Below are positions 49,364-58,892 of a stretch of DNA of 64,000 bases, one piece after another (the first letter of the stretch is position 1; the number at the start of each line of letters is the position of its first letter). Below the pieces are notes generated by a model. That model saw only the letters and a program-made list of their open reading frames with translations. It made no database searches and was not told the DNA's origin. Both the position numbers and the translations under genes were made by a program. This stretch comes from Truepera radiovictrix DSM 17093. GTDB taxonomy: Bacteria > Deinococcota > Deinococci > Deinococcales > Trueperaceae. Location of the stretch: positions 2,051,001 through 2,115,000 of the forward strand of contig NC_014221.1 of the NCBI RefSeq assembly GCF_000092425.1. The letters are read 5' to 3'.

Positions 49364-51261
49364 CGACCCGCGGCGTCCTCTACCTGCTGGTGCTGCTAAG
49401 CCTCATCCCCGGCGGCTGGCTCGCCTACCGGCGGGTGCAGCACGAGGGGAGCCGCACGGCGGTGACGCTGTTGCTCGACGAGGCCGCCCTCACCGAACAG
49501 GCGGCCTACAAGGGGCTCGACCCCATGGCGCTGGCCGAGCGCTACCGCGAGGCGGGGCTTAACGGCGTCGCGCTCTTTGAAGACACCCTGCACACGCTCG
49601 CGCTCAAGGGGCGCGTCGCCCTCCTACCGAGCACGGACGCGCGCGCCGCCGCGGCGTTGCGCGGCGAAGGGCTCGCGCTCCCCCCGCAGAGCCTGTTGGT
49701 CGCCGAGCTCGAGCCCGGCGCCTTGACGGGCGCGCTCGCCAAAACCGCCCCCGCCCCCGAGACGCTGAGCCTAGCGGGCCGCACCTGGTACGTCTTCCCC
49801 GACCCCGCCGACGGGAGCGGCGCCGACCGCCCCGCCGGGCCGGACCGCGAGCTGCTCGCGGCCTACCACGAGGCGGGTTGGGACGTCGCCTACCGCCCGC
49901 TCAACTACCCGGGGTTACAGAACGTCGGGGCCGACTTCCCACCCGAAGCGCGCTACCTCATCCACGGCGGGCTCGAGGTCGCGGGCAACCCCGAAGCGCT
50001 CGCGGACACGGTCGCCGCCTCGCAAAGCTACCTCACCGGCCTCATCGAAGGCACCCCCCAAGCCGGCCTCGCTGACGTCCTCGGCGAGGTGCCCGCCGCG
50101 CGCGTCTTTAGCCTCGCGCAGGACTGGCTCAACACCCTCCCCCCCGAGGAGGCCGCCAGCAAGTACGTGCTCGCGGCGAGCGAGCGCGGCGCGCAGCTCC
50201 TCTACGTGCGGCCCTACACCACCGAAAGGGTCGGCGAGATGGTGGCCGCCACCGAGGCGCTCATCCGGAGTCTGCGCGCGGGGCTCGAGGCGCGCGGCTT
50301 CTTGGTGGGGCCCGTCGAGGCCGCGGCGTACGAGAGCCCCATCCTCTTGCGCGCGCTCGCTGCGCTCGGCGTCCTCGCGGGGCTCGTCCTGTTGGCGGGG
50401 CTCTACCCGGGCCTCTGGGGCGCTTTCGTGGCCTTCGGCGTGCTCGCGCTCGGCGTGCTCGCCGCCGGGTTCAGCTGGGGCGCGCTGGCGCTCGTTGCCG
50501 CGCTGAGTTTTCCCGTGCTCGGTTACGCGCTCCTGCCCCCCAAGCTCTGGGCGTTGGGCGGGGCGACCTTGGTCAGCCTCGTCGGCGCGACCCTTTTGGC
50601 CGCGGTTGGCAGCGACCGCGACACCCTGCTGGCCGTGACGCCCTTCGCCGGGGTGGCGGCGACGCTGGTGGTGCCACCCGCGCTCTTCGCCTTTCACGTG
50701 GCGCTGCGCGCACGCCCCCCCGCCCGCTGGGTGACCGACTTCTGGAACGCGCCGGTGCGCCTCGGCTACGTCCTGCTCACGCTCCTTGGCTTAGCGGCCT
50801 TTGCCCTGCTCCTTTTGCGGCGCGGCAACTTCCCGGTCTTGCCCGCGAGCGAGGCCGAGCTCGGGCTGCGGGCGCTCCTCTCCGAGTGGTTCGCCCGCCC
50901 GCGCTTCAAGGAGCTTTTGGGGCACCCGCTGGCGGTGCTGGCCCTGCTCAATGCGCGCTGGCCGCTCTGGGTGCGGGGGCTGCTGCTGAGCGCCGGGGTC
51001 GTGGCGCAAGCGAGCGTCGTCAACTCGTTTAGCCACTACCACACGCCGCTTCTGGTGTCACTAGAGCGCACCCTCGTCGCGCTCGCCCTCGGGCTCGCGC
51101 TGGGGCTTGTGCTCACGCCCGCCGTGCGGCTCGGCGAACGCCTCGTGACGCGCTGGCTGGCGCGGGGGGGCGCAGCCGGAACGCCGCCCCAGACGCCACA
51201 GGCGCACCCACCCTCCCAGAGCGCACCACGGGGGCCGCGGCGCTCGAGCGCGCGGGGTTAG
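49360..51261 (+). CDS. DUF5693-family multi-spanning membrane protein
   Basis: Membrane protein, 633 aa. An N-terminal helix (VLYLLVLLSLIPGGWLAYRRV) is followed by a 290-residue extracytoplasmic domain with VTLLLDEAALTEQAAYKGLDPMALAERYREAGLNGVALFEDTL and then about eight helices (from residue 330). The C-terminus is Pro/Ser-rich. Gene order with csaB next to it matches the known pairing of DUF5693 proteins with CsaB. The biochemical role is unknown, but a function in pyruvylated cell-wall polymer assembly and S-layer attachment is likely from context. The GTG start overlaps the udk stop. Confidence 0.8.
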   Translation: MTTRGVLYLLVLLSLIPGGWLAYRRVQHEGSRTAVTLLLDEAALTEQAAYKGLDPMALAERYREAGLNGVALFEDTLHTLALKGRVALLPSTDARAAAALRGEGLALPPQSLLVAELEPGALTGALAKTAPAPETLSLAGRTWYVFPDPADGSGADRPAGPDRELLAAYHEAGWDVAYRPLNYPGLQNVGADFPPEARYLIHGGLEVAGNPEALADTVAASQSYLTGLIEGTPQAGLADVLGEVPAARVFSLAQDWLNTLPPEEAASKYVLAASERGAQLLYVRPYTTERVGEMVAATEALIRSLRAGLEARGFLVGPVEAAAYESPILLRALAALGVLAGLVLLAGLYPGLWGAFVAFGVLALGVLAAGFSWGALALVAALSFPVLGYALLPPKLWALGGATLVSLVGATLLAAVGSDRDTLLAVTPFAGVAATLVVPPALFAFHVALRARPPARWVTDFWNAPVRLGYVLLTLLGLAAFALLLLRRGNFPVLPASEAELGLRALLSEWFARPRFKELLGHPLAVLALLNARWPLWVRGLLLSAGVVAQASVVNSFSHYHTPLLVSLERTLVALALGLALGLVLTPAVRLGERLVTRWLARGGAAGTPPQTPQAHPPSQSAPRGPRRSSARG

Positions 51262-51271
51262 GGGTCGTACG

Positions 51272-52255
51272 ATCCGCGTCCTTTTAAGCGGCTACTACGG
51301 CTTCGGCAACGTGGGCGACGAAGCCATCCTCAGCGGCCTCAGCGCGGGGCTTAAGGCGCGCGGCTTCGAGGTCACGGCGCTGTCGGGGGCGCCGCGCGCG
51401 ACGGAGGCGCTGCACGGGGTGCGCGCCGCACACCGCGTGCGCGCCCTTCTCCCCGCCCTGCTGCAGCACGACGCCCTCATCTCGGGGGGCGGGGGGTTGC
51501 TGCAAGACCGCACGAGCGCGCGCAGCCTGCGCTACTACCTCGGGGTGCTCGCGCTCGCGCGCCGGCTCGGCAAACGGGCGGTCGTCTACGGACAATCGGT
51601 GGGCCCACTCAGCCCGGCGGGTCAGCGCGCCGTCGCGAGCACCCTGCGGGGGCTCCCGGTCGCGGTGCGCGACGAGGCCTCGAGGGAGCTGCTGTACACC
51701 CTCGGCGTCCCCGCCGCCCTCACCGCCGACGCCGCGCTCCTCCTCCCGCGCCCTCGCGTGACCCCTGGCGGCGACGCCCCCGTCCTCCTCATCCCGCGCG
51801 GCGGTTTCCCCGAAGCGACCGCGACGCTCGTCGCGCTCGGCAAGCGCCTCGCCGCCGCTGGTCTGCGCGTCGCGGCGATGAGCGTTCAGGCCGCCGAAGA
51901 CGACGCCCCCGTACGGGCGCTCGCGGCGCATGTGAGTGGCCTCGAGCCCCTGCGCGCCGACACGGTCACCGCGGCGCTAGCGCACGTCGCGCGCAGCCGC
52001 GCGGTCGTCTCCGTGCGGCTGCACGGCCTCGTGTTCGCGGCGCTCGCCGAGCGGCCCTTTTACGCGCTCGCCTACGACCCCAAGGTGACGGCTTTTATGC
52101 AGGAAGTGGGGACGCGCGCCTACCCCTTGCGCGCCGACACGGCGCAGCTCTTTGACGACGTGCTGCGCGGCGCGCGGCCGCCGGCGTGCGCGCCCTTGCG
52201 GCGCCGCGCCGCAGCCGGTTTGGACTGGCTCGAGGCGCAGCTGAAACGACCCTAA
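51272..52255 (+). CDS. csaB: Polysaccharide pyruvyl transferase CsaB, probable ATC start
   Basis: Adds ketal pyruvate to a cell-wall polysaccharide, the ligand that SLH-domain S-layer proteins bind; 327 aa. The conserved N-terminus IRVLLSGYYGFGNVGDEAILSGL is in frame from 51272, but no ATG, GTG or TTG occurs between the stop of the previous gene and GTG 51311, which would cut off RVLLSGYYGFGN. ATC 51272 (ACG 51269 next to it) stands exactly where ATG is expected, with TAGGGG about 8 nt before. Other motifs: DALISGGGGLLQDRTS, KRAVVYGQSVGPLS and VVSVRLHGLVFAALAERPFYALAYDPKV. The frame is secure; the start is inferred. Confidence 0.9.
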   Translation: MRVLLSGYYGFGNVGDEAILSGLSAGLKARGFEVTALSGAPRATEALHGVRAAHRVRALLPALLQHDALISGGGGLLQDRTSARSLRYYLGVLALARRLGKRAVVYGQSVGPLSPAGQRAVASTLRGLPVAVRDEASRELLYTLGVPAALTADAALLLPRPRVTPGGDAPVLLIPRGGFPEATATLVALGKRLAAAGLRVAAMSVQAAEDDAPVRALAAHVSGLEPLRADTVTAALAHVARSRAVVSVRLHGLVFAALAERPFYALAYDPKVTAFMQEVGTRAYPLRADTAQLFDDVLRGARPPACAPLRRRAAAGLDWLEAQLKRP

Positions 52256-52311
52256 AGGGCTCCTCAAACCGCCCCTATGCGCGTCTCACCCCGCACCGGT
52301 AGGCTAGAGGC

Positions 52312-53082
52312 GTGTCCGCCCCGCTCCGCCCCCTTTACCGCTCCCTGCTCCTCGCCGCGCTCGGGTGGGGCGCCTGGGCCGCCGCATCGGCACCTACCCT
52401 GCAGGGGGAGCTGAGCGCCCTTCGCGAACTCCTCGCCGAGGGCTACTACGCGCTCGCCGCCCAGGTCGAGGGGCCGCGGGTCGTCGCGGCCTTTCCGGAG
52501 AGCCTCGAGGCGCGCCTCCTCTACGCGCGCGCGCTTCTGCTCGTCGGCAACCCCGACGCGGCGGGCGAGGTGCTAAGCGCCCTGGGCTCCGCCCCGCAAG
52601 CGCCCGACGCGTTGCACCTCAGCGCCCTCGTGCGCGCCGCTCAGGGCGACACCGAGGGCGCGGCCGAACTCCTGCGCGCAGCTTTTGAAACCTCCCCCAG
52701 CTACGACGTCGCGATGGACTGGGGGCAGGTGGCGTGGCAGGGTGGACACTTCGAGGAGGCCGAGCGCGCCTACCGCGCCGCGATGACGACCCCCAAGGGG
52801 CGGCACGAGCCCTGGCCGACGCTCAACATTGCCCGGCTGCAACTCATGCAAGGCCGCTTCGAGGAGGCCGTCGAGAGCCTCAACACGACCCTGGACATCC
52901 TCGAGGACGACACCGCCCTCCTCCCTTCCCCCGCCTACATCGAGGCGTTTTACCGCCTCGGCGAAGCGCACGAGGCGCTCGGCGACCTCGAGGGGGCGGT
53001 CTCGCACTATCAGGCCGCGCGCAGCGTCGACCCGGACTTCGCCCCCGCCAGGGAGGCGCTGCGCCGACTGGGGAGCCCATGA
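52312..53082 (+). CDS. TPR-repeat protein, probably exported
   Basis: 256 aa. A signal-like N-terminus (SLLLAALGWGAWAAASA) suggests export. At least five tetratricopeptide units follow, for example LLYARALLLVGNPDAAGEVLSALGSAP, VAWQGGHFEEAERAYRAAMTTP and YRLGEAHEALGDLEGAVSHYQAARSVDPDFAPAREALRRLG. It probably is a scaffold for protein complexes. GTG start 6 nt after TAGGCT (52300-52305), leaderless. It lies behind csaB on the same strand but has its own promoter. Confidence 0.85.
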   Translation: MSAPLRPLYRSLLLAALGWGAWAAASAPTLQGELSALRELLAEGYYALAAQVEGPRVVAAFPESLEARLLYARALLLVGNPDAAGEVLSALGSAPQAPDALHLSALVRAAQGDTEGAAELLRAAFETSPSYDVAMDWGQVAWQGGHFEEAERAYRAAMTTPKGRHEPWPTLNIARLQLMQGRFEEAVESLNTTLDILEDDTALLPSPAYIEAFYRLGEAHEALGDLEGAVSHYQAARSVDPDFAPAREALRRLGSP

Positions 53083-53154
53083 CGCCCCGACGACACCGCC
53101 AAGCGCAGGAAGTGTAGGAATCCCCACCGACTTCCGAGACGCGATCGACGACGA

Positions 53155-53160
53155 TATAAA
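53155..53160 (+). promoter_or_regulatory. -10 box of the Crp/Fnr gene
   Basis: TATAAA at 53155-53160, with TTCCGA 17 bp upstream as a weak -35. GTG 53168 lies 7 nt after it in frame with the regulator, so a leaderless form 19 residues longer is possible beside the ATG at 53225. Confidence 0.45.
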
Positions 53161-53224
53161 TAGTGTAGTGCACGGGGTGCTGAGCCGTCTGGGGCAGACG
53201 TCAGCACCGAGAAGGAGGCCCCAC

Positions 53225-53902
53225 ATGCTAAGCATCTCCGAACACATCGCGCCGCAAAACTGCGACACCCCCGAGGTCGTGCCGAGCACCCTCGCGCACC
53301 CCACGCGGACGCTCGAGCCGGGCGGCATCCTCTATGAGGCGGGCCGCGAGGCGAGCTCACTCTACATCGTCAATAGCGGCGTGCTCAAAGCCGTCGTGCC
53401 GACCTCGCTGGGGCGCGACCGCATCGCCGACCTGCACGGCCCCGGCGATGTCTTAGGGCTTGCTGCTATCGACGGTAGCACCCACGCCGAGACCATCCAA
53501 GCCGTCCACGACGCCTGCTTAACGCCGCTCGACCCGCAGCAGGCGATGAACGACCGGCGCTTGCGCGACTACATCCTGCGGAGCATGGCGCGGCAGCTGC
53601 GCCGCAGCCGCGAAGCCATCGACGACGCCGAGCTGCCCGTCGGCGCCCGCGTCACCCGCGCTTTCCTGCGCCTGACCGAGCGCTTCGGCCAAGCCTCGGA
53701 CAGCGGCGAGGGCGTCAAGCTCCCCCTCGCTCTTACCCACGAAGACCTCGCCTCACTCACGGGCTCCTCGCGCGTGACCATCACCCGCATCTTGGGCGAG
53801 CTGCGCCAAGAGGGCGCGCTCTCGGGCACCCGCGGCGTCTACCTTGCCAACCCCAAAGTCCTCGAGGCGGCCACCGACCACTACGTGATGCAGGTCATCT
53901 GA
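53225..53902 (+). CDS. Crp/Fnr-family transcriptional regulator
   Basis: 225 aa. The N-terminal cyclic-nucleotide-type beta-roll (TLEPGGILYEAGREASSLYIVNSGVLKAVVPTSLGRDRIADLHGPGDVLGLAAIDG) is joined by a long dimer helix to the C-terminal winged helix (LPLALTHEDLASLTGSSRVTITRILGELRQEGAL). No cysteine cluster for an FNR-type iron-sulfur centre is present, so it is CRP-like; whether it binds cAMP is not certain, since the phosphate-cassette Arg-Ser is not obvious. ATG 53225 follows AAGGAGG. In Deinococcus, Crp-type regulators take part in stress responses. Confidence 0.9.
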   Translation: MLSISEHIAPQNCDTPEVVPSTLAHPTRTLEPGGILYEAGREASSLYIVNSGVLKAVVPTSLGRDRIADLHGPGDVLGLAAIDGSTHAETIQAVHDACLTPLDPQQAMNDRRLRDYILRSMARQLRRSREAIDDAELPVGARVTRAFLRLTERFGQASDSGEGVKLPLALTHEDLASLTGSSRVTITRILGELRQEGALSGTRGVYLANPKVLEAATDHYVMQVI

Positions 53903-53923
53903 ACCCAGCCACCTCGAGCTCGG

Positions 53924-53956
53924 AACCCGTGCTGCGACGCAGCACGGGTTTTTTTT
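53924..53956 (+). terminator. Terminator after the Crp/Fnr gene
   Basis: AACCCGTGCTGC-GAC-GCAGCACGGGTT, a perfect 12-bp stem, followed by six further T. It also lies close to the 3' end of the convergent aminotransferase gene. Confidence 0.92.
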
Positions 53957-53984
53957 GGCGTACGCTTGGCGAGCGTAAAGACCG

Positions 53985-55292
53985 CTACGCGATGTCGGCG
54001 AGCGCGGCGCCCAGCAGCTCACACCCGGTCGCGACGTCTTCGGACGAAACGTTGAGGTGCGGAGCGACGCGGCTCACGTTGCCGTAGCGCCCCCCTTTGC
54101 CGATCAGCAGCCCCCGTTTGCGCGCGGCAGCGACGAGCGCGTTCGCCCGTTCCGGGTCCGGCGTCTTCGTCCCCGGCTGCACCATCTCAAACGCTTGCAT
54201 AAGCCCCATACCGCGCACGTCACCGATAAAGTCGTAGCGCTCAGCCTGCTCCTCCATAAAGGCACGCAGGGCGCCCCCTTGCACTTCGGCGTTTTCCCAC
54301 AAGCGGTGTTTTTCGATGTAGCTGATCGTCGCATAGGCTTGCGCCATCGACACGGGGTTGCCACCGTAGGTCGAGAGCGTAAGGCCGCTCATCGCTTCGG
54401 CCACCTCCGGCGTCATGATCGTGCAGCCGACCGGCGCGCCGTTGGCGATCCCCTTGGCGAACGTCATGATGTCGGGCTCAACCCCCCAGTGTTCGATCCC
54501 GCACCAGTAGCGTCCCGTCCGGCCCCAGCCGGTCTGCACCTCGTCGACGATAAGCACGCCACCCGCGGCTTTCACGAGCGGCAAGATGCGTTTAAAGTAG
54601 TCTTTGGGCAGCACCACGAAACCGCCCACCCCTTGGATCGGTTCGGCGATAAAGGCGGCGATGCGACCGTCCGTGCAGGTCGCCAAGAAGTCCTCAAAGT
54701 CGGCGACCAAAAAGTCCAGGTACGCCTCCTCGCTCATCCCCTCGGGGCGGCGGTACATGTTGGGGCTCCTGACGTGTTTGATGGTGCCGTCGTACACCCC
54801 GCCGAGCCGCCAGTTGGCGTGCGCGGTCATCGACATCATCGCGCTGCTGCGTCCCGAATAGGCGTGGCGCAGGGCGATGATATCGGTGTTGCCGGTGTAG
54901 ACGCGGGCGGCGAGGATGGCCATCTCGTCGGCTTCGGTGCCCGAGTTGGTGAAAAAGCACTTCTGCAACCGACCGGGGGTGATCTCGGCGATCTTCTCGG
55001 CGACGTTGAGGGTGACCTCGTTGAGGTAGAGGGTGCTGGTGTGGCCTAGGCGCTTCATCTGCGCGTAGGTCGCCTCGACGACCTCGTCGTTGCAGTGCCC
55101 CACGGAGATCGTGAGGATCCCCCCGAAAAAGTCCAGGTAGCGCCGGCCCTCGATGTCCCAGACGTACTGGTCTTTCGCGCGCTCGACCGCTAGGGGTTCG
55201 TCGCCGTAGTAGAGCATGTTGCTCAAACTAGGGATTAAAAACCGCTGCTGCCGCTCCCGCAGGTCCTGGGTCTTGCTGGCGGTGGTCGTCAT
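53985..55292 (-). CDS. Class III (AGXT2-like) PLP-dependent aminotransferase
   Basis: 435 aa, subgroup III aminotransferase. Motifs: [44 protein letters not shown] (PLP phosphate cup), [79 protein letters not shown] (Asp for the PLP ring nitrogen and Lys of FAKG as Schiff base). It looks most like alanine-glyoxylate or beta-amino-acid:pyruvate aminotransferases. GAGGAGGG precedes the ATG. It is monocistronic; the true amino donor and acceptor are open. Confidence 0.93.
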   Translation of the reverse strand: MTTTASKTQDLRERQQRFLIPSLSNMLYYGDEPLAVERAKDQYVWDIEGRRYLDFFGGILTISVGHCNDEVVEATYAQMKRLGHTSTLYLNEVTLNVAEKIAEITPGRLQKCFFTNSGTEADEMAILAARVYTGNTDIIALRHAYSGRSSAMMSMTAHANWRLGGVYDGTIKHVRSPNMYRRPEGMSEEAYLDFLVADFEDFLATCTDGRIAAFIAEPIQGVGGFVVLPKDYFKRILPLVKAAGGVLIVDEVQTGWGRTGRYWCGIEHWGVEPDIMTFAKGIANGAPVGCTIMTPEVAEAMSGLTLSTYGGNPVSMAQAYATISYIEKHRLWENAEVQGGALRAFMEEQAERYDFIGDVRGMGLMQAFEMVQPGTKTPDPERANALVAAARKRGLLIGKGGRYGNVSRVAPHLNVSSEDVATGCELLGAALADIA

Positions 55293-55761
55293 AGCACCCT
55301 CCTCAAAGCGCGAAGAACTGCCGTGAGAGCTACTCTAGCACTTGTGGGAACGCCGTCGGGCGGGAGCGCTTGACGGTGCTCTCAGGTAGCGTCGCAGAGC
55401 GTGATGCGGTGCCCCGAGCAGGTCTCTAGAAGCCTCGCGAAAACGAGCTATGCTGCCGCTCACGACGTTGGCACCTGAGACGTTGGCACCTGACCCTGAA
55501 GCGTCCAGGCGGTAGCGTGGCGTAACGCCGACGTACTCCCTAAGTCACGGGCGCGCCCTGCACGCCTAGCGCCGGTAGCAGTCGAGGTCGTGCGGGGCGT
55601 CAGCGCGCGACCACCTCGGGGATGCGAGAGCCGTTCGCAGTCGCCACCCCCGTACGGCGCCGAGCCCATCGGCTTAAGCGCGACTTGTCCCCTGCAGAGC
55701 GGCCCCGTTTCAGGTGCTGCCAGGTACGCGCCCGAACGCCCGCAGCAGGTGGTACGGGACG
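55293..55761. other. Intergenic region between aminotransferase and P-type ATPase genes
   Basis: 469 bp. It carries a 15-bp tandem repeat at 55464-55493 and probably the aminotransferase promoter (TAGAGT on the minus strand near 55333). No gene is supported. Confidence 0.5.
55464..55493. repeat. Tandem 15-bp repeat
   Basis: GACGTTGGCACCTGA occurs twice without a gap (55464-55478 and 55479-55493). It is not coding in any supported frame. Confidence 0.85.
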
Positions 55762-58542
55762 TCACACCGCGCCCTTTTTTCGGCGCGCGAGCAGTTTGCG
55801 CAGCTCGTCGGCGATGAGGAGCACGGGAGCCCACACAATGACCCCTAGCCAGTCGCGCGGGCTCAGCGCGGCCGTACCAAAAACGCGCTGCAGTGGGGGC
55901 AAGTAGACGATGAAAGCTAGAAGGACGAGCTCGCTCGCTACACCCGCCCAAGCCAAGCGGTTGGAAAAGAACCCTCGTTGCAAGATGGAGAGCCGCTCCG
56001 TGCGGTGGGCGAACAGGTTACCGACCTGGGTCATCACCACGGTAGCCAGCGCCACCGTGGTAGCGAGCCGGTAGAGCGGACCGCTATCGGGTACGCCGAA
56101 CCAGCTCCCGGCGTAGCCGCTCCGCCAGTAGAAGCTGTAAAAGGCGGCCATGACCGCGACGCTTTGCAAGGGGCCGAGCCAGAGGTAGGCGCGGGCGAGC
56201 AGCGCTGGCGAGATCAGGTGCTCTTCTCTCCGGCGCGGCGGTCGGTCCATCACCCCGGGTTCGGGTCGTTCGGCGCCCAGCGCCAGGGCGGGCACCATGT
56301 CCGTCCCGAGGTCTACGGCGAGGATCTGCATGATATTGAGCGCGAGTGGGATGCGACCGCCGCTCAAGGCGAAAAGGACGAAGGGCACGGCCTCGGGCAC
56401 GTTGCTGGTAAAGATGTAGGAGGTAAACCGCTTGATGTTGGCGTAGACCGCGCGCCCCTCCTCCACGGCGTTCACGATGGTGGCAAAGTTGTCGTCCAAG
56501 AGGATGAGGTCAGCAGCCTCCTTGGCGACGTCGCTACCGCTCTCACCCATAGCCACCCCGATGTCCGCGCGCTTTAATGCGGGCGCGTCGTTGACCCCGT
56601 CCCCCGTGACGGCGACCACGTGCCCCCGGCGCTTAAGCGCCTCTACCACGCGCAGCTTGTGCTCGGGCGCCATCCGCGCGAAGATCACGTCGCCCTCCAG
56701 CGCCGCCGCGAGCGCCTCTTCGGACATGGTGTCGACCTCGCTGCCCGTGACGATGCGCCCCCCCGGACCCCGGAGGATACCGATCCGGCGAGCGATGCTC
56801 TGAGCCGTGAGACCGTAATCACCCGTGATCATGATCACGCGGATACCCGCGCGGTGGCAGGTGGCCACCGCCGCCGCCACTTCGGGGCGTGGCGGGTCCA
56901 TCATGGCGACGAGGCCGAGAAAGGTGAGCTCCCGTTCGACGCCCTCCACGCTGAGCTCGAGGTCGCCGGGAAGATCGCGCTGCGCGACGGCCAGGACGCG
57001 CAAACCCTCGGCGGCGAAGCGGTCGGTGGCGGCCTCGATACGCGCCCGCAGAGGTGCACTGAGCGCGTGCGGCCGTCCGGCATGCCAGACATGGGTGCAC
57101 AACTCGAGCACCTCTTTGGGCGCCCCCTTGACGTACACGCGGCGACCTCCGGCTAGCTCGTGCACCGTGCTCATACGCTTGCGCCGCGACTCGAAAGGTA
57201 GCGTGCGCAGGCGAGGGTAGCGCGCCGTTTCACGCTCCAAGTCCACCCCGCCCTTGGCCGCTACCACCAGCAACGCTGCCTCGGTCGGGTCGCCGAGCGC
57301 TGTCCAATGCGTGGCGGGCGCTTCTGGCGGCACCACGCGGGCGTCCGTACAGAGCGCTGCGGCGAGCAGGAGGGCGCGGAGTTCCTCGTCGTCCTGTGCC
57401 CGCATCACGCGCGCCCCTTCCATGATCGTCCCGCCTGGCGCGTAGCCTTCACCCGTGACGCGCAACGTGCGTCCACCCAACCAGAGCGCCCGCACCGTCA
57501 TCTCGTTCTGCGTCAGCGTGCCCGTCTTGTCCGTGCAGATGACTGTCGTGCAGCCGAGCGTCTCGACCGCTGAGAGGCGTTTGACGAGCGCGTGGCGCGC
57601 CGCCATCCGCTGCACCCCCATCGCCAACGCGAGGGTCACGGTAGGCAGGAGGCCCTCCGGGACGAAGGCGACGATCATACCGAGCGAGAAGATCAGCGCT
57701 TGGGCAAGCGGCATCGTACCGAGAAGGGTGGCCAGCAAGAAAAAGATCACGCCAACGCCTACGGCAAGGGCGCTGACGACCTGGGTGACGTGGGCGATCT
57801 CCCGCTGTAACGGGCTGAGGTCTTCACCCATGCTCCCCGTGAGGTGGGCGATGTGACCGAACTCGGTAGCCATGCCGGTGGCGATGACCACGGCCTTGCC
57901 CGTGCCCGTGGTGACGCTCGTACCCGCGAAGATCAGGTTAGGCAGCTCGGTGTGCGCGAGGCCGGCGCGCGTGACCTGCTCCGCCGTCTTACGCACGGCG
58001 TGAGATTCGCCGCTCAGGGTGGACTGATCCACCCATAGCTCGGTCTCCTCGACGAGGCGGGCGTCGGCTGAGACGTTTTCCCCTGCGGCGATGAGCATGA
58101 CGTCGCCGGGTACGAGCGTCTCGGCGGCGATCTCCCGCACTGTCCCCTCACGTAGGACCCGGGCGCGTCGTGGCAAGAGTTTGCGCAGCGCCTCGGTGGC
58201 CCGCTCCGCGCGGTACTCCTGCCAGAAGCTGAAAACGCCATTGATCACGACCACCAGCCAGATGGCGAGCGCGAGCTGTGGCAGCCGCGCCGCCAGCGCC
58301 AGCGCTCCCCCCAACCAGAGGAGGAGGGCCATGAGGTGGGTGAAGTTGGCGAGCAACGCTCGCGTCAGCGGTTTGCGCTCGGCCTCTTGTAGGCGGTTGG
58401 GGCCGTAACGCTCGAGGCGCGCTTGCGCCTCGGTTTCGGTGAGACCCGTGGGGCGCGTGTCGAGAGCACCGTACACGTCGTCTGCAAGCAGCCTGTGCAC
58501 CTGCAGCTCGGACGCGCCCACAGAACGCGGCGTGGCTTTCAC
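55762..58542 (-). CDS. Cation-transporting P-type ATPase (P2 class)
   Basis: 926-aa ion pump with about ten membrane helices. The cation-ATPase N-domain opens the protein (GLTETEAQARLERYGPNRLQ); TLSGESHAVRKT is the actuator TGES-type loop (SGES here); FVPEGLLPTVTLALAMG is the ion-binding M4 (PEGL); TVICTDKTGTLTQNEM has the phosphorylated Asp; MMDPPRPEV, ITGDYGLTAQSIARRIGI and VTGDGVNDAPALKRADIGVAMG complete the set. PEGL and the N-domain place it among Ca2+, Na+/K+-like or broad P2 pumps rather than heavy-metal P1B. GTG start after GAGGAGG. Its leader holds several long inverted repeats. Confidence 0.93.
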   Translation of the reverse strand: MKATPRSVGASELQVHRLLADDVYGALDTRPTGLTETEAQARLERYGPNRLQEAERKPLTRALLANFTHLMALLLWLGGALALAARLPQLALAIWLVVVINGVFSFWQEYRAERATEALRKLLPRRARVLREGTVREIAAETLVPGDVMLIAAGENVSADARLVEETELWVDQSTLSGESHAVRKTAEQVTRAGLAHTELPNLIFAGTSVTTGTGKAVVIATGMATEFGHIAHLTGSMGEDLSPLQREIAHVTQVVSALAVGVGVIFFLLATLLGTMPLAQALIFSLGMIVAFVPEGLLPTVTLALAMGVQRMAARHALVKRLSAVETLGCTTVICTDKTGTLTQNEMTVRALWLGGRTLRVTGEGYAPGGTIMEGARVMRAQDDEELRALLLAAALCTDARVVPPEAPATHWTALGDPTEAALLVVAAKGGVDLERETARYPRLRTLPFESRRKRMSTVHELAGGRRVYVKGAPKEVLELCTHVWHAGRPHALSAPLRARIEAATDRFAAEGLRVLAVAQRDLPGDLELSVEGVERELTFLGLVAMMDPPRPEVAAAVATCHRAGIRVIMITGDYGLTAQSIARRIGILRGPGGRIVTGSEVDTMSEEALAAALEGDVIFARMAPEHKLRVVEALKRRGHVVAVTGDGVNDAPALKRADIGVAMGESGSDVAKEAADLILLDDNFATIVNAVEEGRAVYANIKRFTSYIFTSNVPEAVPFVLFALSGGRIPLALNIMQILAVDLGTDMVPALALGAERPEPGVMDRPPRRREEHLISPALLARAYLWLGPLQSVAVMAAFYSFYWRSGYAGSWFGVPDSGPLYRLATTVALATVVMTQVGNLFAHRTERLSILQRGFFSNRLAWAGVASELVLLAFIVYLPPLQRVFGTAALSPRDWLGVIVWAPVLLIADELRKLLARRKKGAV

Positions 58543-58892
58543 CCGCGCCTCCTCACCGGTACGCCACCCCTACCCCGACGACCCGAGAAGGCGGCAGCGT
58601 ATCCTGGGTGCCGCCTTCTCCAACGACGCGGGCCTTGCGGTAGGCTGCACCCCTCTCGCGAAAAGCCCGAGCCCGGGGTACCGGGGACGGAGCCAGCGGT
58701 GGGTTCCCGCCCCCCCTGGGGCAGCTCTGCCGCGCGCGGAGGCCGAACAAGCGGGGTGCAGCCGGCTTTCGAGCAAGGTGCCTTTGGGCCCGCTTCAGAT
58801 CGCCGCTGCGATGAGGTCTCGGTGCCAAAGACGCCCAGCGCGACCCGCCTCGTCTCCTTTTCAAAGGCTATGCTCGGCGCTGTGGCACCGAG
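58543..58892 (-). promoter_or_regulatory. Structured leader of the P-type ATPase gene
   Basis: 350 bp without a gene that read as the ATPase leader. Three perfect inverted repeats: CTCGGTGCCA (58818-58827) with 58883-58892; GGCTGCACCCC (58643-58653) with 58753-58763; GAGAAGGCGGCA (58585-58596) with 58609-58620. The last forms a 12-bp hairpin about 42 nt before the start codon. The order (two large stems, then a compact hairpin near the start) is like a riboswitch, but no known class is recognised. Confidence 0.45.
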
